Assembly (NCBI RefSeq): GCF_036785885.1
Contig: NC_092312.1
Location: forward strand, 25,562,001 to 25,626,000
Direction of reading: 5' to 3'
Length of the DNA: 64,000 bases
DNA from: Coffea arabica
Taxonomy: Eukaryota; Streptophyta; Magnoliopsida; Gentianales; Rubiaceae
Part shown: positions 1-12,996 of the stretch, one piece after another
Position numbering within the stretch: position 1 is the stretch's first letter
Layout of the letters: the number at the start of each line of letters is the position of its first letter
The notes under the pieces: generated by a model
Seen by the model: the letters and a program-made list of their open reading frames with translations, nothing else
What the model was told of the DNA's origin: nothing
Databases searched by the model: none
Program-made: the position numbers and the translations under genes

Positions 1-416
1 TACCCTATCGACTTTGTATAACGGGGTGCTCTTGGGGGGGCAGGGGTGGACTTATCAATCATGAAGATGAATAGTTTAATTGATAGGTTCTTATAAGTTT
101 GAGACAAGAATTTTACTTAGATCTTCTTCTGTATTGTAAATTTTAGTCGTGGCCTTTTTATAGCACCTGTCCTTTAAAGTGACAAATATGTTGGAGAAAT
201 GGACTAGTCAAATACCTGCCTGAAGCATTATTGCAGAAATTGAATACCTTTTAGGTTGTTTGGAAGGTCATATTTGGGTTTATTAAGCTTTATTTGTTTC
301 ACAAGTAACCTGCAAAAGTAAGGGGTAGTGCAGTTACTTTTAGCTGCTTTGTCGGACTGCTATTTTCTTGGTTTATGTTCGAAGTAACTTTGAGAACACT
401 TGTTTTCTTGTTTCAG

Positions 417-1801
417 GTACAAAGTGAATTCCAGAAAGCATATGAAAAGGGAATACACAAATCAAAGTAAGAGTTTCTTATGCTTTTACTGGACAGAAAA
501 CTGGGCTTCCATCTTAAGCAAGTACTTAATCGACTCTATTTTCAGATTCTGGGAGCCGACATATGAAGACTCTCTTAATTTGATTGCTCAGCTTCCAACT
601 GTTGCTTCTTATGTCTACCGCAGGTTTGTGAAGTCTATGATTTTTTATTATTCAATTCTTGAATTCTATGGTGGTTTATCATTCAGAATGTGACTGCTAC
701 TTCTACAAATGGCAATCAGCACATAGTAACCTTATTTATTTGCCAACCAATCCCAGCTCTTCATTTTCAAAGCTGGGATTTTACAACTTTGGGCTCCATT
801 ATGGAAAATAAATTGTCAGTACATGGTTTATACGTCCTAACTCTAGCTATTAATTTGTGTAATTTCAATCCTCATCCTTTGCCTCTAATTATAGGAGTTT
901 CTGTCCTAATTTTTCCTGCATAAAAAAGGTAATTTTTTCCAGGCGCTATAACATATCGCTGTGATCAAAGCACTTTGTAGGCATTACGTTTAAAACTTTT
1001 GAACCAGTAAGGTGATTATAGGATGTCTGCACAGACATAAGAAGTACTTATGTATGATATGTACCATTTTATAGCTATCTGCTTGATCAAAGAGGACAAT
1101 TAATATGGAGTGGTGGGACTGATATATCAGGGTTGTAGTGATGCTTGGATTTTAAATAGGGATCACATATTCAGGCACACACGCATTTTTGGCAGAATAT
1201 GTTAGGTAAATAATTATGGGATTTGCTTAATTAAACTGAAATAGTTTTTGTTAACCCTCTCACTTTCATGTAGACTCACATTTCTTGTTGCACTTGGGAT
1301 CTCTCTGATCTGCTTTTTCTTCCCACTGATCCTTTTTCTTTGTGTTTGATTTTAATTTAAATTTCTTCAAACTTAATGTGTTTGTGATTTTACTTGTGAA
1401 GAATATACAAGAATGGGCAAACTATACCGATGGACGACTCCCTAGATTATGGTGGGAATTTTGCACACATGCTTGGTTTTGGTAACCCTGAAATGAAAGA
1501 GCTTATGAGGCTTTATGTCACCATCCATACGTAAGTCATAAACAATTGATTCTTTGACTGTTTAGACCAAACAGTGATCTAAATGAGCCTTGTTAACTTC
1601 TCAACATAATACTTGATACATTTTCTTATACCTCTCTTGCAGTGACCACGAAGGTGGAAATGTTAGCGCTCACACTGGTCACCTGGTAATGGATTTCATC
1701 CTCAATTAAGCATGCTAAAGTATTGAACTTTTAATTTAATAAGGTTTCAGCATGTGCATTGGGACCTTTGATTGAAATTTGGTTAAGTGCATCCAATATA
1801 A

Positions 1802-1832
<31 letters not shown>

Positions 1833-4448
1833 AAATTAAATCCCCTTGCGTAAGCATCATACATTTTTCCATTCTCTCCTCTAACTATAGCATCTCTATA
1901 AATCAGGTTGCTAGTGCCCTTTCAGATCCTTATCTGTCATTTGCTGCTGCATTGAATGGTTTAGCTGGACCGCTGCATGGGTTGGCGAATCAGGTATGCT
2001 GTCTACTTCCTTTGTTGTTTTATTTCTGTTTGAGATAAATTTTGCACCTTTTTTAGTGTTCTTTGCGTCTTGGAGAAGGATTATTCATGTGATGAGATTT
2101 ATGACCAGTAATTCCCATGGGCACAAGTTTGCTACTCCATTGTCCTTTAATTATACCCAATAAATTTTTGCCAGACTCTTTTTTCCTTGTGCAAATCAGC
2201 TTAGATAGGCAAATCTTTGCAGTTTTCTTTTATGCGTGCTTGGGAAATTTGGTTTATTAATAGCTACTATGGCATTCATGTATAATGAGAAAATGTTTTA
2301 AGTTACCTTAGGTTACTCTGTTATAATTGGACATTGGGCTTCATGTTGCATGAATTCATGCTCATGTTTTGGTCCTGGAATTATATCATCATGTCTTGCA
2401 TTTCATACAACTTATGGAAACTGTGAAAAGTCTTAAACTTTATGGAGATCAGCTATTTGATTCTTTGAAAGAATAGCCAAATTCTTGCTGGGAGTTCTTG
2501 ATCAATGTTGCTTCTCACTGTGCTTTCTATGACCTAGACTTATCAGTTTGTAGAAATATATTGTCTTGTATTGAGTAGGATCTGAAATTACTTCAATCCC
2601 TAGGTCCGTCATTTTGATTAGCAATCATTTTGACTGGCAATCAGGTGATATTAATCAAATCTTATTTTCGTATTTCATTACATAACAATAACTTAATTAC
2701 AGAAACTGGCATTTGGCAATATTTTGCATAGCAAGTTACACACAGAGATTACTCTGACTTTGTTCTTTAGTAAGATAAACTATTTGCATTCTTTTGCATC
2801 TAACTGATGAAACATGGGAAACATGTTATAACAGATATATCTAATCTGCCTTTGCTATCTATAGCGGTGACCTGGTGTTGCATATCTGATTTAAGGTTTA
2901 CATTTCCCTTGTTTGCTCACTATCTGGAATAATTTCAGGAAGTTTTGCTGTGGATTAAATCTGTTGTTGAAGAATGTGGGGAGAACATCACTAAAGAACA
3001 GTTGAAAGACTATGTTTGGAAGACACTGAACGGTGGCAAGGTATTACTATATTAACATAATATTTGTACATTTTTGTTGGTTTACTTCAGTTCTCGTGTG
3101 TGTGTGTGTGCACGTGCATATTTCTGTTTGTATGTGCAGATGCAGATACAGGCTCACATATATGTGCATATTCATGTGGGTGCATCTCTCTGACCAGTTC
3201 CTTTATGAAGTTTCCTTATTTTGTCCCCATGAAATGGGTGCAAAGAACCAAACTTGAATTGTGGCACCCAGTGCAAATTGAGCATAGGGCATCAATTTAA
3301 TACTGCATTTATGTTAAAACCAAAATTTTCAAGCGTCTATGAAGAGCCTTTTAATTTTTCCATGCCAACCATATGAAGTCAAAGGTGTCTTTTTGAATTG
3401 GACTCGGTTTGGTGCTCCATGCTTGGTGCCTTATCCTCTCATGTTGAAAACCATAGGTTGTTCCCGGATTTGGACATGGAGTTTTGCGCAAAACAGATCC
3501 AAGATACACATGCCAGAGAGAGTTTGCATTGAAGCACTTGCCTAATGATCCGCTATTCCAATTGGTGATTATCTAGGATTGGTTTTCTATTGCAATGCAT
3601 AATATGATATGATATTTAGTGCCTAAACTTCGTTTTCTTCATTCCTTGTACAGGTGTCAAAGCTTTATGAAGTTGTACCTCCAATTCTGTTAGAACTTGG
3701 CAAGGTAAAATGATAACTTACTAATCAGTAGATTGCTTAAAAGCGCTTAATCCTTGCTTAAATGCACATAATCACAAAAGAATTTGTCCAGAGCCATTAG
3801 TACCTGGGGGCTCATTTTGGTTGAGATTCGTACGGTAATCCATGGGATTTATCTGTAATATTTTGTATGACAACCAAATTGGGTCGCATGCCATTGTTTC
3901 TAATTTTATTTAATGAAGCTTTGGCAGAAAATTAGCATTGAACTTGTTTCCAAGACCCATATTTCAGCTTAAATGGTCCCTAAACACTTAATATAATTCA
4001 ATCTGAATTTGGGCCTCTCAGGTAAAAAATCCTTGGCCTAATGTTGATGCCCACAGTGGTGTGTTGCTGAACCATTACGGTTTAACTGAAGCAAGGTATT
4101 AGTTTTCTTTCCACTGATCTTGTGCTTGTACTGTGGCATATACTCCCAATTATATGTGGATCTATAATTTTCTGATATATATATATATTTGGAAATAAAT
4201 TCTGAGCAGGTATTATACAGTTCTCTTTGGTGTGTCAAGGGCTATTGGCATTTGCTCTCAGGTACTTTTCATTACGTCCTACGTTTCTTCTGTATCCCAT
4301 TTCACTAAAACCTTTTTTTAACGCATTAACTTCTGGTTTACTGTTGATTTAGCTAATATGGGACCGAGCCCTTGGATTGCCACTTGAGAGGCCGAAAAGT
4401 GTTACAATGGAGTGGCTTGAGAATTACTGCAAGAAAGCTGCGGCTTAA
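417..4448 (+). CDS. Citrate synthase, mitochondrial type (3' part of gene)
   Basis: This enzyme condenses acetyl-CoA and oxaloacetate to citrate in the TCA cycle. Eleven exons are visible: 417-466, 546-623, 1402-1530, 1643-1685, 1907-1993, 2939-3040, 3457-3564, 3654-3704, 4022-4095, 4210-4261 and 4353-4448. They join in phase to 289 codons plus TAA. All three catalytic landmarks are present: the His of [10 protein letters not shown], the His of PGFGHGVLR and the Asp of [10 protein letters not shown]. The sequence matches the plant mitochondrial (CSY4-like) form from family knowledge. There is no C-terminal peroxisomal signal, as it ends in KKAAA. The start, transit peptide and roughly the first third of the protein lie before the window; 1-416 reads as intron. 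No break is seen. A possible poly(A) signal, AATAAATAAA, lies near 4668. Confidence 0.95.
1809..1832. repeat. (TA)n(GT)n microsatellite in a citrate synthase intron
   Basis: A short TA tract is followed by about eleven GT units. It is simple-sequence DNA lying within an intron. Confidence 0.85.
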
Positions 4449-5262
4449 TTTAGAAAATTACCATTTGCTCGAGAAAGGCCGAGTCTCCGTGGTTGTGGTT
4501 CCTGCCAGATTGTTAATTCGATTGGGAACATTTGTAACAAATTTTGCATTGTCGATATAATTCCTTTGCTTTAGTAGAGACCAGATAGCCATTAGGTGTC
4601 TGTTTCCCTTCCCAGTTTCATGTTCACGCCATCGATTATTCATGTGAAAGGATTGCTACATCGTTCAATAAATAAATCTGTTAAAAGAGTTTTTGCATCG
4701 TAAATGCTGGTAATTGTTTGCTTCTACCTCCATCCTTGGATCTGTGAAGTCACATTTGAAGAGGGAATGAATAAAATACTGAGGAAGGTAGCAATTATGT
4801 GTTTCTCGGGTAAAAGTGCCTCTGTTGGCAAGGCCCAAGGCCCTGGACGACTGAAAACCATCTTGTCATGGTCTCGATGATTTTTTTTTTCCTCAGTAAC
4901 GATAATATTTGTAGAATTTAATTTATCAAATTCTACAGGAAGAGGAGTCTAAAAGGGTTAGTAGGTATATAGATCTAGTTAGATCAAAAAAGTGTTCTGA
5001 CATTTTTTTTGGATTTTTTTCATTACAAATGGGATTCAAACTTTTGACCTACAGCACAAAGAGTGGCCACTGAAGCAAAGTTCAGTTGGTTATACTCTCT
5101 TGGAAATTTTATGCAGTTCAACTAAATGTTAATGGTCTAGATCAATTAAAAACGCAAGCTTTGTGTTTTCCACTCCAAGTTGTGTAATTTGCTAGGGTGT
5201 TGAAGATAGCAGCTGCATAAAAGGGTAAAGGCGCCAGTTTGCTGTTTTTCACAGCTCAGCTT
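4449..5262. other. Citrate synthase 3' flank and intergenic DNA
   Basis: This holds the 3' UTR with poly(A)-like signals and then non-coding DNA. A SINE-like remnant lies at 4980-5100. No gene is seen. Confidence 0.6.
4980..5100 (-). repeat. Possible tRNA-derived SINE remnant
   Basis: On the minus strand a segment has an A-box-like stretch (CTTCAGTGGCC) and a B-box-like stretch (AAGTTTGAATCC), followed by an A-rich tail. I found no target duplication, so the boundaries are approximate and the call is weak. Confidence 0.35.
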
Positions 5263-5493
5263 GGATTTGGGGCAGGGACGGTCATCAGTATGACCCCGTC
5301 CCTGCACGGTTAAGGGCCAAGATTGGCCCTCAAAATTTTGTGCGGCTGAGATTATACCATGTAACTCGATTTCCGCGTCAAGTGTGGGACCCATCACTAT
5401 CTGTTGTGAAAATACATCCTGTGAAAAAAAAGTTACACGATGTACAAAGAAAGTTACGGCCAGTTGATAATAACTACAAGTGATTTTGAGTCC
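5263..5493. mobile_element. MITE, copy 1 of a GGATTTGGGGCA family
   Basis: It starts GGATTTGGGGCAGGGACGG and is about 85-90% identical by eye over ~200 bp to the element at 28921. It is flanked by GCTCAGCTT (5254-5262) and ACTCAGCTT (5494-5502), a 9-bp duplication with one mismatch. That size suggests a Mutator-type non-autonomous element. Its right end, ...TTTTGAGTCC, is diverged relative to the left end. It carries no coding capacity; a long minus-strand open frame across it is a by-product of the repeat. Confidence 0.65.
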
Positions 5494-5502
5494 ACTCAGC
5501 TT

Positions 5503-6486
5503 GCCCGCTAGGACAAGTGATTCTGAGTCTCTGACGCAACCTAGACTGTGAAGATCATTAGAATAATTCCGCACAAAAAATCACTGGAACGATCATTTTT
5601 CCCTTCTTACCTCGTCCTATTTGATTCTCAGTTAATGTGGATATTGCTTTGTCAGTTAAATATTATATACATTTCTTTCTTGCAAAATAATTTTCCCACT
5701 TCATAAGTATTGTCTTCTTTGAATTGTTATAAATTAGTTGTAAACTTTTAGCTAAATTAGTAAGGATGAATCAGATTACTTTCTTACAAAGAATCGTACA
5801 ACACGTCGCACCATCGAATTCAAGTTGATCAAGTCTAATTTGAATTCAAAAATACTAAATTCGTTATCTTACCAGCCGGTTTGAGTTTGATTATATATAT
5901 ATATATATATAGTACAATTATATAAATATTTTTAATATTTTATTATTTGTTAAGAAAAATTGAGTGTGTTTAAATAGAGTATTATTGAAATATTATTTGG
6001 AATAATTACTGTAGTGCTTTTTGTGATGTGATATATGTGAGATAAAAAAATAATTAAAAATATAAAAAGATGGATTGAGAAATGTGTTTATGATGCAAAC
6101 GAAATATTATTTGAAATAATTCAACAATTCAAACACATTCATTATTATTTTATTCATTATTTAAAAATAAAATAATTATTTTTTTTACTTTTTTAAGTTC
6201 AAGTTTGAGTTTGACATTTTGAACTCATCGATCTTGAGTTCGAGTTTCACAAAATTAAGTTAAGACTTGATTGGGTTGGACCAAAATTCGACCAGATTGG
6301 CTCGTTTGCACCCTAAATGGCTATATACTATTCCAACTCCAATACAGAGCAAGAAACGTTGCCATGTGTTTGGAATTGACAAAAACCAAAAGACAGACAA
6401 GTGTAGCCAATTAGCCATGTGGCACCAGTATCCACTCTAGCCGTCCATTTGTTCAAGAGCAGCGGCCATACCCAGTTGCTCATCAC
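5503..6486. other. AT-rich intergenic DNA
   Basis: No gene is seen. It contains a TA dinucleotide tract near 5892-5911. The last ~190 bp before 6487 are less AT-rich and may be the ancestral promoter-proximal DNA of the small gene at 20259, displaced by the MULE insertion; that is inference. Confidence 0.5.
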
Positions 6487-6495
6487 CGATTTTTC

Positions 6496-6780
6496 GGCTA
6501 ATTACTCAAATTATGGTTGAGAAAAAAAAATTCGAACATGTACCGATCTGATAAGCTTGTGGTACAAATCTATAGGTACCAGGCCGTGTCAACCCGACAT
6601 CCAAACTTCATCAAAAAATTTTTTTTTTGACTTTTGACACCACAGCCTGGCAGCGAGACTTTTTTTTTTTTTTTTTTTAAAAGCTGTCAGCTACTGGGCT
6701 GACAATGCCTGGTAACCGATAAGGTCTGAAAAAAAGTTGGCTGCCGGGCTCAGTCAAATTGTTTTTTTTTTAAAAAAATG
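6496..6780 (+). repeat. Left terminal inverted repeat of the MULE
   Basis: It pairs with 19940-20215 in reverse complement, allowing for length changes in the poly-A/T tracts. It contains GC-rich blocks such as GCTGTCAGCTACTGGGCTGAC that recur inverted in the right TIR. Confidence 0.8.
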
Positions 6781-6840
6781 CAAAGCGGTCGGCAGGCTTG
6801 TGGACCAAAAAAAAAATTGACTGGCAGCTCCCGTGAAGCA

Positions 6841-8502
6841 AAATATTAGTAAGTGAAGCACAATACATGCTTAGTTGAATTAGTTTAAGTAGATTAATTA
6901 GTTGTTTTAATTTGTTTAATAAATGTATTTAGAGTGATTGATTAAATGAATGTAAATGTAACTTAGCCTAGGTTTATTGACTTATGATTATGAAAACTTG
7001 TTAATTAGTTTGGCTAATCGACTTAATTGAAATAATTGACATCTATAATAAATGCAGTACATAAAATTGTGTCATTAGCATAGCTTAATATCGAAATTAG
7101 TATTATTGGTTTAATGCAATTCACCTTATTATGCAAGTTAGTTGATAATTAGTCCACGTTATTTAGTATATGATTAGTTTAATTAGTTTTGTGATTTAAT
7201 TAGTTTATTTAGTTGCTTTTTAATTAGTTGAATAAATTAAATTTAATAGGTTCGATTAAATGAATTTAGATGTATTTGGTGAGGCATGTATTGAGTCTTA
7301 ATTATGATAGACATTTAGTCGTGATAATTTAAGTATTTGAAATAATTGCTACATTTAATACATTAAATGCATAAACATTTTCATTTTTTTGCCTATTTTG
7401 TTTTTATATTGTACAACAAATTTATATTTATAAAATTATATAGTCTATTAAAAATTATATAACAAATTTAACAAATAAGTTCTCAACAATTTGATACCTA
7501 CATCTTATTGTAAAATGAATGAGATTTTTTTGTTTAAAACAGCCTTTATTTAGTTTAACATCTTATAGAAGTAATTATTGATTTAACAAATCTATTTTCA
7601 TCTAGTTCTATTGTTTGAATTTTGATATATAATTTAATTAACTCCAAAAATAGCCCGATTTAGTACATTAGGCGGCATAAATTTTGGATAAAAAATAAGG
7701 GCGAAATTGTTGTATTGGAAAATGGATGAAATTTTCAACATTATTTAGTGAATTTTGTATATGTCAAAACAAATATTGTGGTACATTTTATTTTTTAATT
7801 GAATTTCATATTTGAAATAATTGAGGCGTAAATATAAAAGAAAATTTAGTGCAAAAAAGAAAATTTTAATATGAGTATATAGTAACTTTAGTTGTAAATA
7901 GTATTAGTTATGAGTTTCAATCGATTATGATCAGGTATTATAATTATAATAACAAATAAAGGTGATTACTAATATAAAGTACTTATATGAATTTTTAAAA
8001 AAATTCTTGCCATTTCATCTTGTCTTTCCTTCATATTAAATTAAATATTTCAATAATACAATTTAATGTATTTATATTTATGTTCATCTTAAATTGATAA
8101 TTTTATTGAATAATTTAAATATTTATAAAATCTTTATTTCAATTGAAACTTAATAAACAACTAGTTAAAATGCCAAAAAAAGAAAAAAATATTATTCATT
8201 CGACTCAATGTCATATAGTTACTTATATTATAATAGAATATTTAATTAACTATTTTAATTTATCAAATATAAGTATTGGACATTAGATGATGAATAAATT
8301 TTTAAGAGAACTTTTATTGTGATTTTAAAATATTTAATATTTTTGATCCATGCATACTTCGCTTTCTCCGGTGCCCGAATATACTTCTTCGTCCGTCTCT
8401 ACATAGTAGAGTTGGTCTTCTTGCATTGTTTATGCTTCTTATGCGCAAAAAAGTGAACTTTTCACCGTAGACGTAACCTATTGTTCGATTTAGAAAGTGG
8501 AG
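6841..8502. other. AT-rich interior of the MULE
   Basis: No coding region is seen. The DNA is rich in TTAATTAGTT-like motifs. The last ~45 bp before the LTR (8457-8502) are repeated at 19610-19652 on the far side of the retrotransposon. Confidence 0.5.
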
Positions 8503-9097
8503 TGAAGAGGTGATTTCCGTCCTACTGGAGCGAGTCTTCCGAACTGGAGAAGCGTCTTTATCCGAGACTGCTCCTAGGACGAGGTCACCTGCTTAGATTG
8601 CCAGAGGGGCTGAATCCCCCGGTGTAACTCCGAACCTTAAGTTAGTTCGGCTTGAAAGAAGCAATAAGGTAGAAGATGAACTTAGTAAAGTTTTACCAGA
8701 AATTGGTCCTCCCCTTCCTCAATGGAGGTGTTAGGTATTTATAGGGTACCATTGGGAGAGAGGAACTGTCAACACAGGTCCTCAGAGATTTGACAAGGAC
8801 ATCGTATCAGGTTGATTTGACTGGTCAGTGTGGGAAGCTGCATAACGGCAGTGGTCAGATACGGAGGGCAGGTGTCAGAGCAGCTTTTTATCATTCCAAT
8901 GACCTGTGTCAGACGCCCTTTCCCGCCTTCAGTAGTTGTTTATTATTCTGGTGTCACTTCGGCGTATGACCCGAAGTTCTTAGCCGAAGTGGTAAAATAG
9001 GCTGCATTTGCGTTGGTATTCAACGTGCCGATGTGGGGCTTCAGGAGACCACACAGGATAGGGCCTCGGACTGGCCGAGCCGAAATGGCCGCCCTCA
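8503..9097 (-). repeat. 3' LTR of the gypsy element
   Basis: 595 bp, beginning TGAAGAGG and ending GCCCTCA on the plus strand. It matches 18957-19551 without indels. A TATAAATA promoter motif is present on the minus strand within it. Confidence 0.93.
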
Positions 9098-9110
9098 CTA
9101 AGCCCCCCAA
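9098..9110 (-). other. Polypurine tract next to the 3' LTR
   Basis: The minus strand reads CTTGGGGGGCTTAG immediately before the 3' LTR, where plus-strand DNA synthesis would be primed. It is short and imperfect. Confidence 0.5.
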
Positions 9111-9370
9111 GCTTCGAGAAGGGCGAGATCGTGGTTTCTCGAGGTCGTCACTTCCTAAGGCTAACGAGCGTGTAGAGCACGGAACATAGCAGGGACATGT
9201 CACGACTGTGCAGATGGGACTAGGAGAGAGGTGAAAACGGGGGCTGTCAGCTTTAACGTCGGATCAGTAAGATCGAGTGTCAGATGAACAGCACCTTTAT
9301 TAATGAGGAGAGAGAGAGGAAGTTTTAGGGAATCCCAAATGTCGCGCCTCTTCGATTTTCCCCTGTTGCC

Positions 9371-9378
9371 TATAAATA
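9371..9378 (+). promoter_or_regulatory. TATA box of the antisense gene inside the gypsy element
   Basis: TATAAATA lies 168 bp before the ATG at 9539, on the strand opposite gag-pol. Position and sequence suit a plant Pol II core promoter that drives the opposite-strand ORF independently of the LTR. Confidence 0.6.
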
Positions 9379-11581
9379 GAGGCATCTTTTCACCGTTTCA
9401 TTTTTTACCAAAATTTGAAATCACTTCAGAGCTCTGTTCCGGTGTCTTTTCACTTCGGCGATCCTACTAGACCACATCTTCTTCAGTAATTTCTCCAACC
9501 CACATCTCCTAAGTAAGTCCACTTCTTTTCCTGTACTAATGGTTAGAACAGCTCGTACACACAAAGAAACAGTAAGACCCGACTTCATCGAGGCAGAGAG
9601 GCCCGACCCCTCCGAAAAGAGAACAGCGACTGAAGTCGAGGGAGGAGGTGCCGAGGCGTCTCACCGAGCCGAGGGTTCACACCAGGCAGAAACGTCTCAT
9701 CGGGCCAGGACTCCGGAGGAACAGCTCGAGGAAATCGAGGTCGAACCCGAGGTCCTGTACAATGACGACCTCGGGAATGAGGTCCCGAGGGACGAGGGTG
9801 TTCAAGAACCTTTCACTCTTCCGAACGTGGCAACGCTCAACTACGGCCAGATGCCGAGTTTCAGCAGTAGCATGGGGCAAGCCTCCGTAGCCGAGGTGGT
9901 CCGTAAGTACCCCTGGAGGAAGGACTACAGCATTTATGTACCCCAACCACAACAGTCAGCCGCCCTGCCACCGAAGGATAGGGTGGCTATCTATGTAGAC
10001 CAACTGGAGGCCGGGTTCAGAGTGCTAACAATGAGATTTCTTCGTGACTGCCTTAGGTATTGGGGGGTGAGAATCACTCAACTCACCCCTAACGCGATTC
10101 GCGTTCTTGTCGGCTTCCAGTTGCTCTGCCGACATCAAAAGATAGAGCCCACGGTCAACCTCTTCCGCCGATGTTACTCGCTTAAGAACAGCGGGAGTGA
10201 GAAGGGCTGGTTCTACTTCGGAAATAAGGTTCCGAAGTTGGTGTATGATGCCCCGAGTTCAATAAAGGAGTGGAAAAGAAACTTCATTTTCGTCCCGGCC
10301 GAGAACTTTCCTCGGGGGTTCTGGTGAAGGCCTCCCACCTCGGTAAAAGAAACCTCCCAGGGCAAGTGGGAGGAACACAACCTCAAGAAACTATTGGGGT
10401 CGGGTCTCAGAATTAATTGTTGGGACTTCCCTGAAAGGGTACTCGTGGAAGGCGGGCTCAGTCGAGCCTTAATCAGCTCGGATCATTCTATCTTATTCTC
10501 TTCTAGGCTCTAGAGACCATGTACTTTTCCATTTCCCTCCTTTGTTTATCTTTCTTGAATTCTAACTGACTCTGTTTCATTCTTTGCAGTGGTGAAGGTT
10601 TCTGACATGATCATTTCGGGAGGGCTCGAGGTGGTGAAGAGGGCAGCTAAGAAGCGCAAGGATTCCGCTGAACCCTCCACCAGACCGGCTAAGAAAATCA
10701 CTACGGCAACGGGCGATTGCGAGCCCGCCGTGGTGATCATAGGCGACGGCTCACACACCTCGGGCGCACGAGGGAAGTCCAAATCTTCTGCCATTCCTGT
10801 GGGAGTTCCTTCCCGTGGAGTGACTATAGCCTCTCCACCTCGGGGTCGAGCGGCAGCCATCACCCCGGAGAACCCCGTCACGGGGTCTTCATTGTTCAAC
10901 CTCCACCATATGCCTTCTGTAGCGGCCGGGGAGGACAAGAGGCACTCCGGCGCACAGTACTGTCCGGAGTGGGATATAAACGTAAACGACCGATGCAAAG
11001 ATCCCCGAGTCGCACACGAGCTCCTGGTGCATTCAATTCTACCCCGGGACAATACTTACACCAGGAAACTCTCTCCCGCCGAGCTGATGCAGAGCGCCTC
11101 GGTCTCCTGAGCTTCCACCACGGCGTTCTTGGTTGAAATGCACCAACGCTTTGGGCACTTCATACAGACGTATGAATCACCTGCTGAGCTCCAGAAGAAG
11201 ATCGCCGATCTGGAAGAGAGGCTGAGGACCACTGAGCTGGAGCGAGACAAGGCTGAGCTTGCAAAGAAGAAGGCCGAAATCGCAAACAACTCCCTGATTA
11301 CTGCCCTCGATGAGGAGAGAGGAAGATGGGCTCAAGAAGAACAGTCGGCCAAGAAGGCCATAGACAAGGCCGGGGTTACTGCTGTGGAGGCCTTCCGGAA
11401 GTCGGAGGCTTTCACCCGCGACCTCGGCGAGCTTATCCTACCGAGTTACATGTTCGGCTACACATCGGCTGTCCACGATGCGACGCCCTTTCTCTCTTCT
11501 GAGCAGTTGGAGTCCCTTCAGAACGCTCCTTATTACAACGAAGATGCCAAGGAATTGTGCGACCGCATGGCCGAGGGCATC

Positions 11582-12996
11582 TAGGGCTGTCAACGGTTCG
11601 GGTCTGGACCCGGATCCGAATCGGACCCGTCAATATTTTTCGGGTATGAATAAATATATAGAACCGCGACCCGGACCCGGATTCGAACCCATTTTATCTA
11701 ACAGAAAAACGGGTCGAATACGGGATATATCATTTCGACCCGTATTAGACCCGACCCGTTTTAATTAATTAATAATTAGAAAAATATACCAATCTATCTA
11801 TCAAAAATCACCAAAAGACATACACCTTCTTTCATTTCCCCAATTTTTCGAACCCTAATGCCCTAGCCGCACATCTCCCTCTCACTCTCTTTTCTCTTTT
11901 GCTGTGCCTCCGCCCTCCGCCAGTCCGCCGTGGAACAGGCGAAGCCAAATCCATTTCTGACGCCTACGCTGATGGTTGCAGCTCCAAAGAAGCCCAGCTC
12001 TTCTAGGCTTCTAGCAGTTTCTGTTTTGCTGCCTCCGCCAGTCCGCCGTGAAACCCGCGACGCTCTCTCCATCTCTGACGCCTGACGGTTGTAGCTCCAA
12101 AGAAGCCCAGCTCTTCCAGGCTTCAAGTAGCCAAGCTCTCTTTCTCACAGTCACATGTAAGCTCCGTAGATGCTCCTCGTCTAGTAAGCCTTACGGCTTA
12201 TGGTTTAAGCTATAAAAGTTGAGCACGGAATTCTGGATTGTTTGGTCCTCGTGTCACTGATTCAATCAGAAGCACTTATAGCAATTCTAGACTGGTCATC
12301 TTGTTTGTCCGCAGTAATTAATTTACCCAAATGTGGCAGATTTCTATTTCGGCAATAAAAAAAAAAGATTTTTATTTGGAGTAAATTTTTGGATTAATTG
12401 CATTTTGCACTCCTCCACTATGTGTGGATTGCATTTTGCATCTTCAACTATGTGAACTCATTATTATTTTGCATTTTGCAGTGAGCTATGTGAAACTCGA
12501 AATTTTCATTTTTTTTTTAAATCTCTAAAATTTTATTTCAATACGACAAGATTAGTTTAATTGGTCTAATTATGTGAGATCCTGTTGGGCCACGCTTTCT
12601 TTGTAGTTCACTTCTGAAACCTCTCAGAGTAAATTTACTTCCTTCACATAAATTGGCATTGGCCGTATGCCTCAGTTTGCAAACATTAAACGAACTTGTA
12701 TCCTACTTTTGAATGCTTGAGGAAGCAAAATGCTGTTTCTTTCTCCCAACCCTTGGCTAAGATTTAATGATGATTGAAGTTAAATAATCTGGCCAGCTGC
12801 CTAACATTTTTAGTGAAATATTCTGCTTGAATTGGAATCTTACCGGACCCGGACCCGGGACCCGGCGGGTGCGGTTCCGGGAGACAGATTAAGAGACCCG
12901 TCGGGTATTTGGGTCGGATCCGAAATTAATACAGTGTGACGGGTCCGGGTTCGGATCTATCAATTCCGGCCCGTACCCGGCCCGTTGACAGGCCTA
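11582..12996. mobile_element. Non-autonomous hAT element nested in the antisense gene
   Basis: 1415 bp with termini TAGGGCTGTCAACGG and, reversed, TAGGCCTGTCAACGG. It is flanked by a perfect 8-bp duplication, AGGGCATC (11574-11581 and 12997-13004), the signature of hAT transposition. The subterminal regions are crowded with CCGGACCC/GGGTCCGG motifs. No transposase is encoded. Removing the element plus one duplication rejoins the antisense frame exactly. Confidence 0.9.
11914..12124. repeat. Tandem ~95-bp duplication inside the hAT element
   Basis: Copy 1 (11914-12011) and copy 2 (12032-12124) share CCTCCGCCAGTCCGCCGTG at the start and AGCTCCAAAGAAGCCCAGCT near the end, with small differences between. 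No coding function is evident. Confidence 0.75.

Noticed and set aside
5146-5574. 142-residue minus-strand open frame
   Set aside because: It spans the MITE copy 1 and its flanks, and part of the same peptide recurs at 28973-29173 in copy 2. It is repeat sequence without domain features.
8943-9203. Minus-strand open frames across the 3' LTR
   Set aside because: They cross the LTR boundary at 9097 and have no family features; LTR sequence is not expected to code.
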